Source of the DNA: Climacium dendroides
Lineage: Eukaryota; Streptophyta; Bryopsida; Hypnales; Climaciaceae
Length of the DNA: 64,000 bases
Direction of reading: 5' to 3'
Assembly: GCA_950106755.1 (NCBI GenBank)
Contig: CATNNA010000001.1
Coordinates: forward strand, 1,302,001 to 1,366,000
Positions 13,556 through 26,606 of this stretch are shown here, one piece after another. The position numbers and the translations under genes were made by a program. Below the pieces are notes generated by a model. The model did not search any database. It saw only the letters and a program-made list of their open reading frames with translations, and was not told where the DNA came from. The number at the start of each line of letters is the position of its first letter. Position 1 is the stretch's first letter.

Positions 13556-13849
13556 TTGACTTCTTCATTTGAAATGGATTTCAAAACAAACACTCGAAAA
13601 ATCATGTTGTAATGAATACAAACCAAACCAATAAATTATATGGGTTTGACTTAGAAGCATGTCCAAAAACAAAACACACAAGTTGCAATTGTTCAAAATA
13701 ATTAGGATTCATGGAAAAACTTCATTTTAAGACAACCCTATTGCTTTCCTACACTGACTTCTTCATTTGAAATGGATTTGAAAACAAACACTCGAAAAAT
13801 CATGCTGTATTGAATACAAACCAAACCAATAAATTATATCGGTTTGACG

Positions 13850-14571
13850 TGGAAGCATGTCCAAAAACAAAACACACAAGTTGCAATTGTTCAAAATAAT
13901 TAGGATTCATGGAAAAACTTCATTTTAAGACAACCCTATTGCTTTCCTACACTGACTTCTTCATTTGAAATGGATTTGAAAACAAACACTCGAAAAATCA
14001 TGCTGTATTGAATACAATCCAAACCAATAAATTATATCGGTTTGACGTGGAAGCATGTCCAAAAACAAAACACACAAGTTGCAATTGTTCAAAATAATTA
14101 GGATTCATGGAAAAACTTCATTTTAATACAACCCTATTGCTTTCCTACATTGTCTTCTTCATTTGAAATGGATTTCAAAACAAACACTCGAAAAATCATG
14201 TTGTAATGAATACAAACCAAACCAATAAATTATATGGGTTTGACGTGGAAGCATGTCCAAAAACAAAACACACAAGTTGCAATTGTTCAAAATAATTAGG
14301 ATTCATGGAAAAACTTCATTTTAAGACAACCCTTTTGCTTTCCTACATTGTCTTCTTCATTTGAAATGGATTTCAAAACAAACACTCGGAAAATCATGCT
14401 ATATTGAATACAAACCAGACCAATAAATTATATGGGTTTGACTTAGAAGCATGTCCAAAAACAAAACACACAAGTTGCAATTGTTCAAAATAATTAGGAT
14501 TCATGGAAAAACTTCATTTTAAGACAACCCTATTGCTTTCCTACATTGACTTCTTCATTTGAAATGGATTT
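13850..14571 (+). repeat. Block D, copy 3
   Basis: Same marker series as 12376-13555, shifted by 990 bp: CAATCCAAAC (14015), TTTTAATACAACC (14121), TTGTAATG (14201), CCCTTTTGC (14331) and CAGACC (14415). Its right limit is G at 14572, where D2 has C at 13582. That change also breaks the 18-bp dyad in this copy. Confidence 0.75.
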
Positions 14572-15349
14572 GAAAACAAACACTCGAAAAATCATGCTGT
14601 ATTGAATACAAACCAAACCAATAAATTATATCGGTTTGACGTGGAAGCATGTCCAAAAACAAAACACACAAGTTGCAATTGTTCAAAATAATTAGGATTC
14701 ATGGAAAAACTTCATTTTAAGACAACCCTATTGCTTTCCTACATTGTCTTCTTCATTTGAAATGGATTTCAAAACAAACACTCGAAAAATCATGTTGTAA
14801 TGAATACAAACCAAACCAATAAATTATATGGGTTTGACGTGGAAGCATGTCCAAAAACAAAACACACAAGTTGCAATTGTTCAAAATAATTAGGATTCAT
14901 GGAAAAACTTCATTTTAAGACAACCCTTTTGCTTTCCTACATTGTCTTCTTCATTTGAAATGGATTTCAAAACAAACACTCGAAAAATCATGTTGTAATG
15001 AATACAAACCAAACTAATAAATTATATCGGTTTGACGTGGAAGCATGTCCAAAAACAAAACACACAAGTTGCAATTGTTCAAAATAATTAGGATTCATGG
15101 AAAAACTTCATTTTAAGACAACCCTTTTGCTTTCCTACATTGTCTTCTTCATTTGAAATGGATTTCAAAACAAACACTCGGAAAATCATGCTATATTGAA
15201 TACAAACCAGACCAATAAATTATATGGGTTTGACTTAGAAGCATGTCCAAAAACAAAACACACAAGTTGCAATTGTTCAAAATAATTAGGATTCATGGAA
15301 AAACTTCATTTTAAGACAACCCTATTGCTTTCCTACATTGTCTTCTTCA

Positions 15350-15367
15350 TTTGAAATGGATTTCAAA
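15350..15367. other. 18-bp perfect dyad inside the monomer (example copy)
   Basis: TTTGAAAT-GG-ATTTCAAA is a perfect inverted repeat with 8-bp arms and a 2-bp centre at monomer positions 105-122. It recurs every 198 bp wherever position 119 is C, for example 303-320. In a minority of monomers position 119 is G (for example the first monomer) or A (for example near 11603, 18333 and 22293), and either change breaks one arm pair. Such a dyad could favour hairpin or cruciform extrusion or bind a symmetric protein dimer. Dyad-rich satellites have been discussed as centromere features where no CENP-B box exists. The role here is inference. Confidence 0.85.
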
Positions 15368-15405
15368 ACAAACACTCGAAAAATCATGTTGTAATGAATA
15401 CAAAC

Positions 15406-15430
15406 CAAACCAATAAATTATATGGGTTTG
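15406..15430. other. CAAACC / GGTTTG inverted repeat with 13-bp loop (example copy)
   Basis: CAAACC at 15406-15411 pairs with GGTTTG at 15425-15430 across an AT-only-plus-one-G loop (AATAAATTATATG). It lies at monomer positions 161-185 and recurs in nearly every unit. Both forms of the variable site 179 (TATGGG or TATCGG) leave the arms intact. Variants that change CAAACC break or weaken it: CAGACC (for example near 11447), CAAACT and CAAAAC. Short stems like this can be incidental, so the functional value is uncertain. Confidence 0.6.
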
Positions 15431-16775
15431 ACTTAGAAGCATGTCCAAAAACAAAACACACAAGTTGCAATTGTTCAAAATAATTAGGATTCATGGAAAA
15501 ACTTCATTTTAAGACAACCCTATTGCTTTCCTACATTGACTTCTTCATTTGAAATGGATTTGAAAACAAACACTCGAAAAATCATGCTGTATTGAATACA
15601 AACCAAACCAATAAATTATATCGGTTTGACGTGGAAGCATGTCCAAAAACAAAACACACAAGTTGCAATTGTTCAAAATAATTAGGATTCATGGAAAAAC
15701 TTCATTTTAAGACAACCCTATTGCTTTCCTACATTGTCTTCTTCATTTGAAATGGATTTCAAAACAAACACTCGAAAAATCATGTTGTAATGAATACAAA
15801 CCAAACCAATAAATTATATGGGTTTGACGTGGAAGCATGTCCAAAAACAAAACACACAAGTTGCAATTGTTCAAAATAATTAGGATTCATGGAAAAACTT
15901 CATTTTAAGACAACCCTTTTGCTTTCCTACATTGTCTTCTTCATTTGAAATGGATTTCAAAACAAACACTCGGAAAATCATGCTATATTGAATACAAACC
16001 AGACCAATAAATTATATGGGTTTGACTTAGAAGCATGTCCAAAAACAAAACACACAAGTTGCAATTGTTCAAAATAATTAGGATTCATGGAAAAACTTCA
16101 TTTTAAGACAACCCTATTGCTTTCCTACATTGTCTTCTTCATTTGAAATGGATTTCAAAACAAACACTCGAAAAATCATGTTGTAATGAATACAAACCAA
16201 ACTAATAAATTATATGGGTTTGACTTAGAAGCATGTCCAAAAACAAAACACACAAGTTGCAATTGTTCAAAATAATTAGGATTCATGGAAAAACTTCATT
16301 TTAAGACAACACTATTGCTTTCCTACATTGTCTTCTTCATTTGAAATGGATTTCAAAACAAACACTCGAAAAATCATGTTGTAATGAATACAAACCAAAC
16401 TAATAAATTATATCGGTTTGACGTGGAAGCATGTCCAAAAACAAAACACACAAGTTGCAATTGTTCAAAATAATTAGGATTCATGGAAAAACTTCATTTT
16501 AAGACAACCCTATTGCTTTCCTACACTGACTTCTTCATTTGAAATGGATTTGAAAACAAACACTCGAAAAATCATGCTGTATTGAATACAAACCAAACCA
16601 ATAAATTATATGGGTTTGACGTGGAAGCATGTCCAAAAACAAAACACACAAGTTGCAATTGTTCAAAATAATTAGGATTCATGGAAAAACTTCATTTTAA
16701 TACAACCCTATTGCTTTCCTACACTGACTTCTTCATTTGAAATGGATTTGAAAACAAACACTCGAAAAATCATGC

Positions 16776-18680
16776 TGTATTGAATACAAACCAAACCAAT
16801 AAATTATATCGGTTTGACGTGGAAGCATGTCCAAAAACAAAACACACAAGTTGCAATTGTTCAAAATAATTAGGATTCATGGAAAAACTTCATTTTAAGA
16901 CAACCCTATTGCTTTCCTACACTGTCTTCTTCATTTGAAATGGATTTCAAAACAAACACTCGAAAAATCATGGTGTATTGAATACAAACCAAACCAATAA
17001 ATTATATGGGTTTGACGTGGAAGCATGTCCAAAAACAAAACACACAAGTTGCAATTGTTCAAAATAATTAGGATTCATGGAAAAACTTCATTTTCAGACA
17101 ACCCTATTGCTTTCCTACATTGTCTTCTTCATTTGAAATGGATTTCAAAACAAACACTCGAAAAATCATGCTGTATTGAATACAAACCAAACCAATAAAT
17201 TATATGGGTTTGACTTAGAAGCATGTACGAAAACAAAACACACAAGTTGCAATTGTTCAAAATAATTAGGATTCATGGAAAAACTTCATTTTAAGACAAC
17301 CCTATTGCTTTCCTACACTGACTTCTTCATTTGAAATGGATTTCAAAACAAACACTCGAAAAATCATGCTGTATTGAATACAAACCAAACCAATAAATTA
17401 TATCGGTTTGACGTGGAAGCATGTCCAAAAACAAAACACACAAGTTGCAATTGTTCAAAATAATTAGGATTCATGGAAAAACTTCATTTTAAGACAACCC
17501 TATTGCTTTCCTACACTGACTTCTTCATTTGAAATGGATTTGAAAACAAACACTCGAAAAATCATGCTGTATTGAATACAAACCAAACCAATAAATTATA
17601 TCGGTTTGACGTGGAAGCATGTCCAAAAACAAAACACACAAGTTGCAATTGTTCAAAATAATTAGGATTCATGGAAAAACTTCATTTTAAGACAACCCTA
17701 TTGCTTTCCTACACTGACTTCTTCATTTGAAATGGATTTGAAAACAAACACTCGAAAAATCATGCTGTATTGAATACAATCCAAACCAATAAATTATATC
17801 GGTTTGACGTGGAAGCATGTCCAAAAACAAAACACACAAGTTGCAATTGTTCAAAATAATTAGGATTCATGGAAAAACTTCATTTTAAGACAACCCTATT
17901 GCTTTCCTACATTGTCTTCTTCATTTGAAATGGATTTCAAAACAAACACTCGAAAAATCATGTTGTAATGAATACAAACCAAACCAATAAATTATATGGG
18001 TTTGACGTGGAAGCATGTCCAAAAACAAAACACACAAGTTGCAATTGTTCAAAATAATTAGGATTCATGGAAAAACTTCATTTTAAGACAACCCTTTTGC
18101 TTTCCTACATTGTCTTCTTCATTTGAAATGGATTTCAAAACAAACACTCGGAAAATCATGCTATATTGAATACAAACCAGACCAATAAATTATATGGGTT
18201 TGACTTAGAAGCATGTCCAAAAACAAAACACACAAGTTGCAATTGTTCAAAATAATTAGGATTCATGGAAAAACTTCATTTTAAGACAACCCTATTGCTT
18301 TCCTACATTGTCTTCTTCATTTGAAATGGATTTAAAAACAAACACTCGAAAAATCATGTTGTAATGAATACAAACCAAACCAATAAATTATATGGGTTTG
18401 ACTTAGAAGCATGTCCAAAAACAAAACACACAAGTTGCAATTGTTCAAAATAATTAGGATTCATGGAAAAACTTCATTTTAAGACAACCCTATTGCTTTC
18501 CTACATTGACTTCTTCATTTGAAATGGATTTGAAAACAAACACTCGAAAAATCATGCTGTATTGAATACAAACCAAACCAATAAATTATATGGGTTTGAC
18601 GTGGAAGCATGTCCAAAAACAAAACACACAAGTTGCAATTGTTCAAAATAATTAGGATTCATGGAAAAACTTCATTTTAA
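16776..18680 (+). repeat. Block C, copy 2
   Basis: Carries the same marker order as 10045-11949: ATGGTGTATTG (16970), TTTTCAGACAACC (17091), GTACGAAAAC (17225), CAATCCAAAC (17778), TTGTAATG (17963), CCCTTTTGC (18092) and TTTAAAAACAAAC (18331). It ends at 18681, where this copy reads TTTTAATAC and copy 1 reads TTTTAAGAC. It reintroduces zone I type monomers (CTGTATTG, no TTGTAATG) inside zone II. Confidence 0.85.
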
Positions 18681-18681
18681 T

Positions 18682-19779
18682 ACAACCCTATTGCTTTCCT
18701 ACATTGTCTTCTTCATTTGAAATGGATTTCAAAACAAACACTCGAAAAATCATGTTGTAATGAATACAAACCAAACCAATAAATTATATGGGTTTGACGT
18801 GGAAGCATGTCCAAAAACAAAACACACAAGTTGCAATTGTTCAAAATAATTAGGATTCATGGAAAAACTTCATTTTAAGACAACCCTTTTGCTTTCCTAC
18901 ATTGTCTTCTTCATTTGAAATGGATTTCAAAACAAACACTCGAAAAATCATGTTGTAATGAATACAAACCAAACTAATAAATTATATCGGTTTGACGTGG
19001 AAGCATGTCCAAAAACAAAACACACAAGTTGCAATTGTTCAAAATAATTAGGATTCATGGAAAAACTTCATTTTAAGACAACCCTTTTGCTTTCCTACAT
19101 TGTCTTCTTCATTTGAAATGGATTTCAAAACAAACACTCGGAAAATCATGCTATATTGAATACAAACCAGACCAATAAATTATATGGGTTTGACTTAGAA
19201 GCATGTCCAAAAACAAAACACACAAGTTGCAATTGTTCAAAATAATTAGGATTCATGGAAAAACTTCATTTTAAGACAACCCTATTGCTTTCCTACATTG
19301 TCTTCTTCATTTGAAATGGATTTCAAAACAAACACTCGAAAAATCATGTTGTAATGAATACAAACCAAACCAATAAATTATATGGGTTTGACTTAGAAGC
19401 ATGTCCAAAAACAAAACACACAAGTTGCAATTGTTCAAAATAATTAGGATTCATGGAAAAACTTCATTTTAAGACAACCCTATTGCTTTCCTACATTGTC
19501 TTCTTCATTTGAAATGGATTTAAAAACAAACACTCGAAAAATCATGTTGTAATGAATACAAACCAAACCAATAAATTATATGGGTTTGACTTAGAAGCAT
19601 GTCCAAAAACAAAACACACAAGTTGCAATTGTTCAAAATAATTAGGATTCATGGAAAAACTTCATTTTAAGACAACCCTATTGCTTTCCTACATTGACTT
19701 CTTCATTTGAAATGGATTTGAAAACAAACACTCGAAAAATCATGCTGTATTGAATACAAACCAAACCAATAAATTATAT
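18682..19779 (+). repeat. Block H, copy 1 (10-monomer period)
   Basis: Matches 20662-21759 at an offset of exactly 1980 bp (10 monomers), with no difference seen over 1098 bp. Markers are CAAACTAATAAATTATATCGG (near 18969), two CCCTTTTGC monomers and TTTAAAAACAAAC (near 19521). Limits are T at 18681 against G at 20661, and C at 19780 against G at 21760. Confidence 0.82.
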
Positions 19780-20358
19780 CGGTTTGACGTGGAAGCATGT
19801 CCAAAAACAAAACACACAAGTTGCAATTGTTCAAAATAATTAGGATTCATGGAAAAACTTCATTTTAAGACAACCCTTTTGCTTTCCTACATTGTCTTCT
19901 TCATTTGAAATGGATTTCAAAACAAACACTCGGAAAATCATGCTATATTGAATACAAACCAGACCAATAAATTATATGGGTTTGACTTAGAAGCATGTCC
20001 AAAAACAAAACACACAAGTTGCAATTGTTCAAAATAATTAGGATTCATGGAAAAACTTCATTTTAAGACAACCCTATTGCTTTCCTACATTGTCTTCTTC
20101 ATTTGAAATGGATTTCAAAACAAACACTCGAAAAATCATGTTGTAATGAATACAAACCAAACCAATAAATTATATGGGTTTGACTTAGAAGCATGTCCAA
20201 AAACAAAACACACAAGTTGCAATTGTTCAAAATAATTAGGATTCATGGAAAAACTTCATTTTAAGACAACCCTATTGCTTTCCTACATTGTCTTCTTCAT
20301 TTGAAATGGATTTAAAAACAAACACTCGAAAAATCATGTTGTAATGAATACAAACCAA

Positions 20359-21759
20359 ACCAATAAATTATATGGGTTTGACTTAGAAGCATGTCCAAAA
20401 ACAAAACACACAAGTTGCAATTGTTCAAAATAATTAGGATTCATGGAAAAACTTCATTTTAAGACAACCCTATTGCTTTCCTACATTGACTTCTTCATTT
20501 GAAATGGATTTGAAAACAAACACTCGAAAAATCATGCTGTATTGAATACAAACCAAACCAATAAATTATATCGGTTTGACGTGGAAGCATGTCCAAAAAC
20601 AAAACACACAAGTTGCAATTGTTCAAAATAATTAGGATTCATGGAAAAACTTCATTTTAAGACAACCCTATTGCTTTCCTACATTGTCTTCTTCATTTGA
20701 AATGGATTTCAAAACAAACACTCGAAAAATCATGTTGTAATGAATACAAACCAAACCAATAAATTATATGGGTTTGACGTGGAAGCATGTCCAAAAACAA
20801 AACACACAAGTTGCAATTGTTCAAAATAATTAGGATTCATGGAAAAACTTCATTTTAAGACAACCCTTTTGCTTTCCTACATTGTCTTCTTCATTTGAAA
20901 TGGATTTCAAAACAAACACTCGAAAAATCATGTTGTAATGAATACAAACCAAACTAATAAATTATATCGGTTTGACGTGGAAGCATGTCCAAAAACAAAA
21001 CACACAAGTTGCAATTGTTCAAAATAATTAGGATTCATGGAAAAACTTCATTTTAAGACAACCCTTTTGCTTTCCTACATTGTCTTCTTCATTTGAAATG
21101 GATTTCAAAACAAACACTCGGAAAATCATGCTATATTGAATACAAACCAGACCAATAAATTATATGGGTTTGACTTAGAAGCATGTCCAAAAACAAAACA
21201 CACAAGTTGCAATTGTTCAAAATAATTAGGATTCATGGAAAAACTTCATTTTAAGACAACCCTATTGCTTTCCTACATTGTCTTCTTCATTTGAAATGGA
21301 TTTCAAAACAAACACTCGAAAAATCATGTTGTAATGAATACAAACCAAACCAATAAATTATATGGGTTTGACTTAGAAGCATGTCCAAAAACAAAACACA
21401 CAAGTTGCAATTGTTCAAAATAATTAGGATTCATGGAAAAACTTCATTTTAAGACAACCCTATTGCTTTCCTACATTGTCTTCTTCATTTGAAATGGATT
21501 TAAAAACAAACACTCGAAAAATCATGTTGTAATGAATACAAACCAAACCAATAAATTATATGGGTTTGACTTAGAAGCATGTCCAAAAACAAAACACACA
21601 AGTTGCAATTGTTCAAAATAATTAGGATTCATGGAAAAACTTCATTTTAAGACAACCCTATTGCTTTCCTACATTGACTTCTTCATTTGAAATGGATTTG
21701 AAAACAAACACTCGAAAAATCATGCTGTATTGAATACAAACCAAACCAATAAATTATAT
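20359..21759 (+). repeat. Block H, copy 2 (shared by two duplications)
   Basis: The left part (20359-21478) matches 14419-15538 and the right part (20662-21759) matches 18682-19779. This copy therefore bridges two otherwise separate duplications, at 30 and 10 monomers. Markers are CAAACTAATAAATTATATCGG (near 20949), paired CCCTTTTGC monomers and TTTAAAAACAAAC (near 21501). Confidence 0.8.
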
Positions 21760-24700
21760 GGGTTTGACGTGGAAGCATGTCCAAAAACAAAACACACAAG
21801 TTGCAATTGTTCAAAATAATTAGGATTCATGGAAAAACTTCATTTTAATACAACCCTATTGCTTTCCTACATTGTCTTCTTCATTTGAAATGGATTTCAA
21901 AACAAACACTCGAAAAATCATGTTGTAATGAATACAAACCAAACCAATAAATTATATGGGTTTGACGTGGAAGCATGTCCAAAAACAAAACACACAAGTT
22001 GCAATTGTTCAAAATAATTAGGATTCATGGAAAAACTTCATTTTAAGACAACCCTTTTGCTTTCCTACATTGTCTTCTTCATTTGAAATGGATTTCAAAA
22101 CAAACACTCGAAAAATCATGTTGTAATGAATACAAACCAAACTAATAAATTATATCGGTTTGACGTGGAAGCATGTCCAAAAACAAAACACACAAGTTGC
22201 AATTGTTCAAAATAATTAGGATTCATGGAAAAACTTCATTTTAAGACAACCCTTTTGCTTTCCTACATTGTCTTCTTCATTTGAAATGGATTTAAAAACA
22301 AACACTCGAAAAATCATGTTGTAATGAATACAAACCAAACTAATAAATTATATCGGTTTGACGTGGAAGCATGTCCAAAAACAAAACACACAAGTTGCAA
22401 TTGTTCAAAATAATTAGGATTCATGGAAAAACTTCATTTTAAGACAACCCTTTTGCTTTCCTACATTGTCTTCTTCATTTGAAATGGATTTCAAAACAAA
22501 CACTCGGAAAATCATGCTATATTGAATACAAACCAGACCAATAAATTATATGGGTTTGACTTAGAAGCATGTCCAAAAACAAAACACACAAGTTGCAATT
22601 GTTCAAAATAATTAGGATTCATGGAAAAACTTCATTTTAAGACAACCCTATTGCTTTCCTACATTGTCTTCTTCATTTGAAATGGATTTCAAAACAAACA
22701 CTCGAAAAATCATGTTGTAATGAATACAAACCAAACCAATAAATTATATGGGTTTGACGTGGAAGCATGTCCAAAAACAAAACACACAAGTTGCAATTGT
22801 TCAGAATAATTAGGATTCATGGAAAAACTTCATTTTAAGACAACCCTATTGCTTTCCTACATTGTCTTCTTCATTTGAAATGGATTTCAAAACAAACACT
22901 CGAAAAATCATGTTGTAATGAATACAAACCAAACCAATAAATTATATGGGTTTGACTTAGAAGCATGTCCAAAAACAAAACACACAAGTTGCAATTGTTC
23001 AAAATAATTAGGATTCATGGAAAAACTTCATTTTAAGACAACCCTATTGCTTTCCTACATTGACTTCTTCATTTGAAATGGATTTCAAAACAAACACTCG
23101 AAAAATCATGTTGTAATGAATACAAACCAAACCAATAAATTATATGGGTTTGACGTGGAAGCATGTCCAAAAACAAAACACACAAGTTGCAATTGTTCAA
23201 AATAATTAGGATTCATGGAAAAACTTCATTTTAAGACAACCCTTTTGCTTTCCTACATTGTCTTCTTCATTTGAAATGGATTTCAAAACAAACACTCGAA
23301 AAATCATGTTGTAATGAATACAAACCAAACCAATAAATTATATGGGTTTGACGTGGAAGCATGTCCAAAAACAAAACACACAAGTTGCAATTGTTCAAAA
23401 TAATTAGGATTCATGGAAAAACTTCATTTTAAGACAACCCTTTTGCTTTCCTACATTGTCTTCTTCATTTGAAATGGATTTCAAAACAAACACTCGGAAA
23501 ATCATGCTATATTGAATACAAACCAGACCAATAAATTATATGGGTTTGACTTAGAAGCATGTCCAAAAACAAAACACACAAGTTGCAATTGTTCAAAATA
23601 ATTAGGATTCATGGAAAAACTTCATTTTAAGACAACCCTATTGCTTTCCTACATTGTCTTCTTCATTTGAAATGGATTTCAAAACAAACACTTGAAAAAT
23701 CATGTTGTAATGAATACAAACCAAACCAATAAATTATATGGGTTTGACTTAGAAGCATGTCCAAAAACAAAACACACAAGTTGCAATTGTTCAAAATAAT
23801 TAGGATTCATGGAAAAACTTCATTTTAAGACAACACTATTGCTTTCCTACATTGTCTTCTTCATTTGAAATGGATTTCAAAACAAACACTCGAAAAATCA
23901 TGTTGTAATGAATACAAACCAAACTAATAAATTATATCGGTTTGACGTGGAAGCATGTCCAAAAACAAAACACACAAGTTGCAATTGTTCAAAATAATTA
24001 GGATTCATGGAAAAACTTCATTTTAAGACAACCCTTTTGCTTTCCTACATTGTCTTCTTCATTTGAAATGGATTTCAAAACAAACACTCGGAAAATCATG
24101 CTATATTGAATACAAACCAGACCAATAAATTATATGGGTTTGACTTAGAAGCATGTCCAAAAACAAAACACACAAGTTGCAATTGTTCAAAATAATTAGG
24201 ATTCATGGAAAAACTTCATTTTAAGACAACCCTATTGCTTTCCTACATTGTCTTCTTCATTTGAAATGGATTTCAAAACAAACACTCGAAAAATCATGTT
24301 GTAATGAATACAAACCAAACCAATAAATTATATGGGTTTGACTTAGAAGCATGTCCAAAAACAAAACACACAAGTTGCAATTGTTCAAAATAATTAGGAT
24401 TCATGGAAAAACTTCATTTTAAGACAACACTATTGCTTTCCTACATTGTCTTCTTCATTTGAAATGGATTTCAAAACAAACACTCGAAAAATCATGTTGT
24501 AATGAATACAAACCAAACTAATAAATTATATCGGTTTGACGTGGAAGCATGTCCAAAAACAAAACACACAAGTTGCAATTGTTCAAAATAATTAGGATTC
24601 ATGGAAAAACTTCATTTTAAGACAACCCTATTGCTTTCCTACACTGACTTCTTCATTTGAAATGGATTTGAAAACAAACACTCGAAAAATCATGCTGTAT

Positions 24701-24939
24701 TGAATACAAACCAAACCAATAAATTATATGGGTTTGACGTGGAAGCATGTCCAAAAACAAAACACACAAGTTGCAATTGTTCAAAATAATTAGGATTCAT
24801 GGAAAAACTTCATTTTAAGACAATACTATTGCTTTCCTACATTGTCTTCTTCATTTGAAATGGATTTCAAAACAAACACTCGAAAAATCATGTTGTAATG
24901 AATACAAACCAAACCAATAAATTATATGGGTTTGACTTA

Positions 24940-26606
24940 GAAGCATGTCCAAAAACAAAACACACAAGTTGCAATTGTTCAAAATAATTAGGATTCATGG
25001 AAAAACTTCATTTTAAGACAACACTATTGCTTTCCTACATTGTCTTCTTCATTTGAAATGGATTTAAAAACAAACACTCGAAAAATCATGTTGTAATGAA
25101 TACAAACCAAACCAATAAATTATATGGGTTTGACTTAGAAGCATGTCCAAAAACAAAACACACAAGTTGCAATTGTTCAAAATAATTAGGATTCATGGAA
25201 AAACTTCATTTTAAGACAACACTATTGCTTTCCTACATTGTCTTCTTCATTTGAAATGGATTTCAAAACAAACACTCGAAAAATCATGTTGTAATGAATA
25301 CAAACCAAACCAATAAATTATATGGGTTTGACTTAGAAGCATGTCCAAAAACAAAACACACAAGTTGCAATTGTTCAAAATAATTAGGATTCATGGAAAA
25401 ACTTCATTTTAAGACAACCCTATTGCTTTCCTACATTGTCTTCTTCATTTGAAATGGATTTAAAAACAAACACTCGAAAAATCATGTTGTAATGAATACA
25501 AACCAAACCAATAAATTATATGGGTTTGACTTAGAAGCATGTCCAAAAACAAAACACACAAGTTGCAATTGTTCAAAATAATTAGGATTCATGGAAAAAC
25601 TTCATTTTAAGACAACCCTATTGCTTTCCTACATTGACTTCTTCATTTGAAATGGATTTGAAAACAAACACTCGAAAAATCATGCTGTATTGAATACAAA
25701 CCAAACCAATAAATTATATCGGTTTGACGTGGAAGCATGTCCAAAAACAAAACACACAAGTTGCAATTGTTCAAAATAATTAGGATTCATGGAAAAACTT
25801 CATTTTAAGACAACACTATTGCTTTCCTACATTGTCTTCTTCATTTGAAATGGATTTAAAAACAAACACTCGAAAAATCATGTTGTAATGAATACAAACC
25901 AAACCAATAAATTATATGGGTTTGACTTAGAAGCATGTCCAAAAACAAAACACACAAGTTGCAATTGTTCAAAATAATTAGGATTCATGGAAAAACTTCA
26001 TTTTAAGACAACACTATTGCTTTCCTACATTGTCTTCTTCATTTGAAATGGATTTCAAAACAAACACTCGAAAAATCATGTTGTAATGAATACAAACCAA
26101 ACCAATAAATTATATGGGTTTGACTTAGAAGCATGTCCAAAAACAAAACACACAAGTTGCAATTGTTCAAAATAATTAGGATTCATGGAAAAACTTCATT
26201 TTAAGACAACCCTATTGCTTTCCTACATTGTCTTCTTCATTTGAAATGGATTTAAAAACAAACACTCGAAAAATCATGTTGTAATGAATACAAACCAAAC
26301 CAATAAATTATATGGGTTTGACTTAGAAGCATGTCCAAAAACAAAACACACAAGTTGCAATTGTTCAAAATAATTAGGATTCATGGAAAAACTTCATTTT
26401 AAGACAACCCTATTGCTTTCCTACATTGACTTCTTCATTTGAAATGGATTTGAAAACAAACACTCGAAAAATCATGCTGTATTGAATACAAACCAAACCA
26501 ATAAATTATATCGGTTTGACGTGGAAGCATGTCCAAAAACAAAACACACAAGTTGCAATTGTTCAAAATAATTAGGATTCATGGAAAAACTTCATTTTAA
26601 GACAAC
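24940..26606 (+). repeat. 4-monomer (792-bp) tandem HOR, about 2.1 copies
   Basis: 24940-25814 matches 25732-26606 at an offset of 792 bp. The repeated order is GACAACACTATT with TTTAAAAACAAAC (25017-25071, 25809-25863), then GACAACACTATT (25215, 26007), then TTTAAAAACAAAC (25460, 26252), then CATTGACTTC with CGGTTTGACGTGG (25632-25733, 26424-26525). The ACACTATT variant (position 76 C to A) marks the region from about 23.8 to 32.8 kb. Confidence 0.8.

Larger units (their letters stand above)
15246..15443 (+). repeat. Reference monomer, most typical form
   Basis: This copy carries the commonest base at nearly every variable position and serves here as the coordinate frame (positions 1-198 of the monomer). 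Order of landmarks: A/C-rich start (1-20), MfeI-type CAATTG (25-30), AATAATTAGGATTCATGG (35-52), a T/C-rich stretch (about 78-104), an 18-bp dyad (105-122), AAACAAACACTCG (121-133), the TGTTGTAATG variant region (142-151), two overlapping CAAACC boxes (156-166), AAATTATAT (170-178) and GGGTTTGACTTAG (179-191). Main variable sites are 2 and 4 (TCCAAA or TACGAA), 25, 32-35, 68, 70, 76, 79, 82, 93, 96, 119, 129-134, 143-148, 179, 187, 188 and 190. The length of 198 bp is divisible by three, but all six frames are closed within each unit. Confidence 0.95.
14419..15538 (+). repeat. Block H, copy 0
   Basis: Matches 20359-21478 at an offset of 5940 bp (30 monomers), with no difference seen over 1120 bp. 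The series is TTGTAATG, CCCTTTTGC, CAAACTAATAAATTATATCGG (near 15008), CCCTTTTGC again and then CTCGGAAAATC with CAGACC. It ends at 15539, where this copy reads CATTGACTTC and the later copy reads CATTGTCTTC. Confidence 0.8.
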
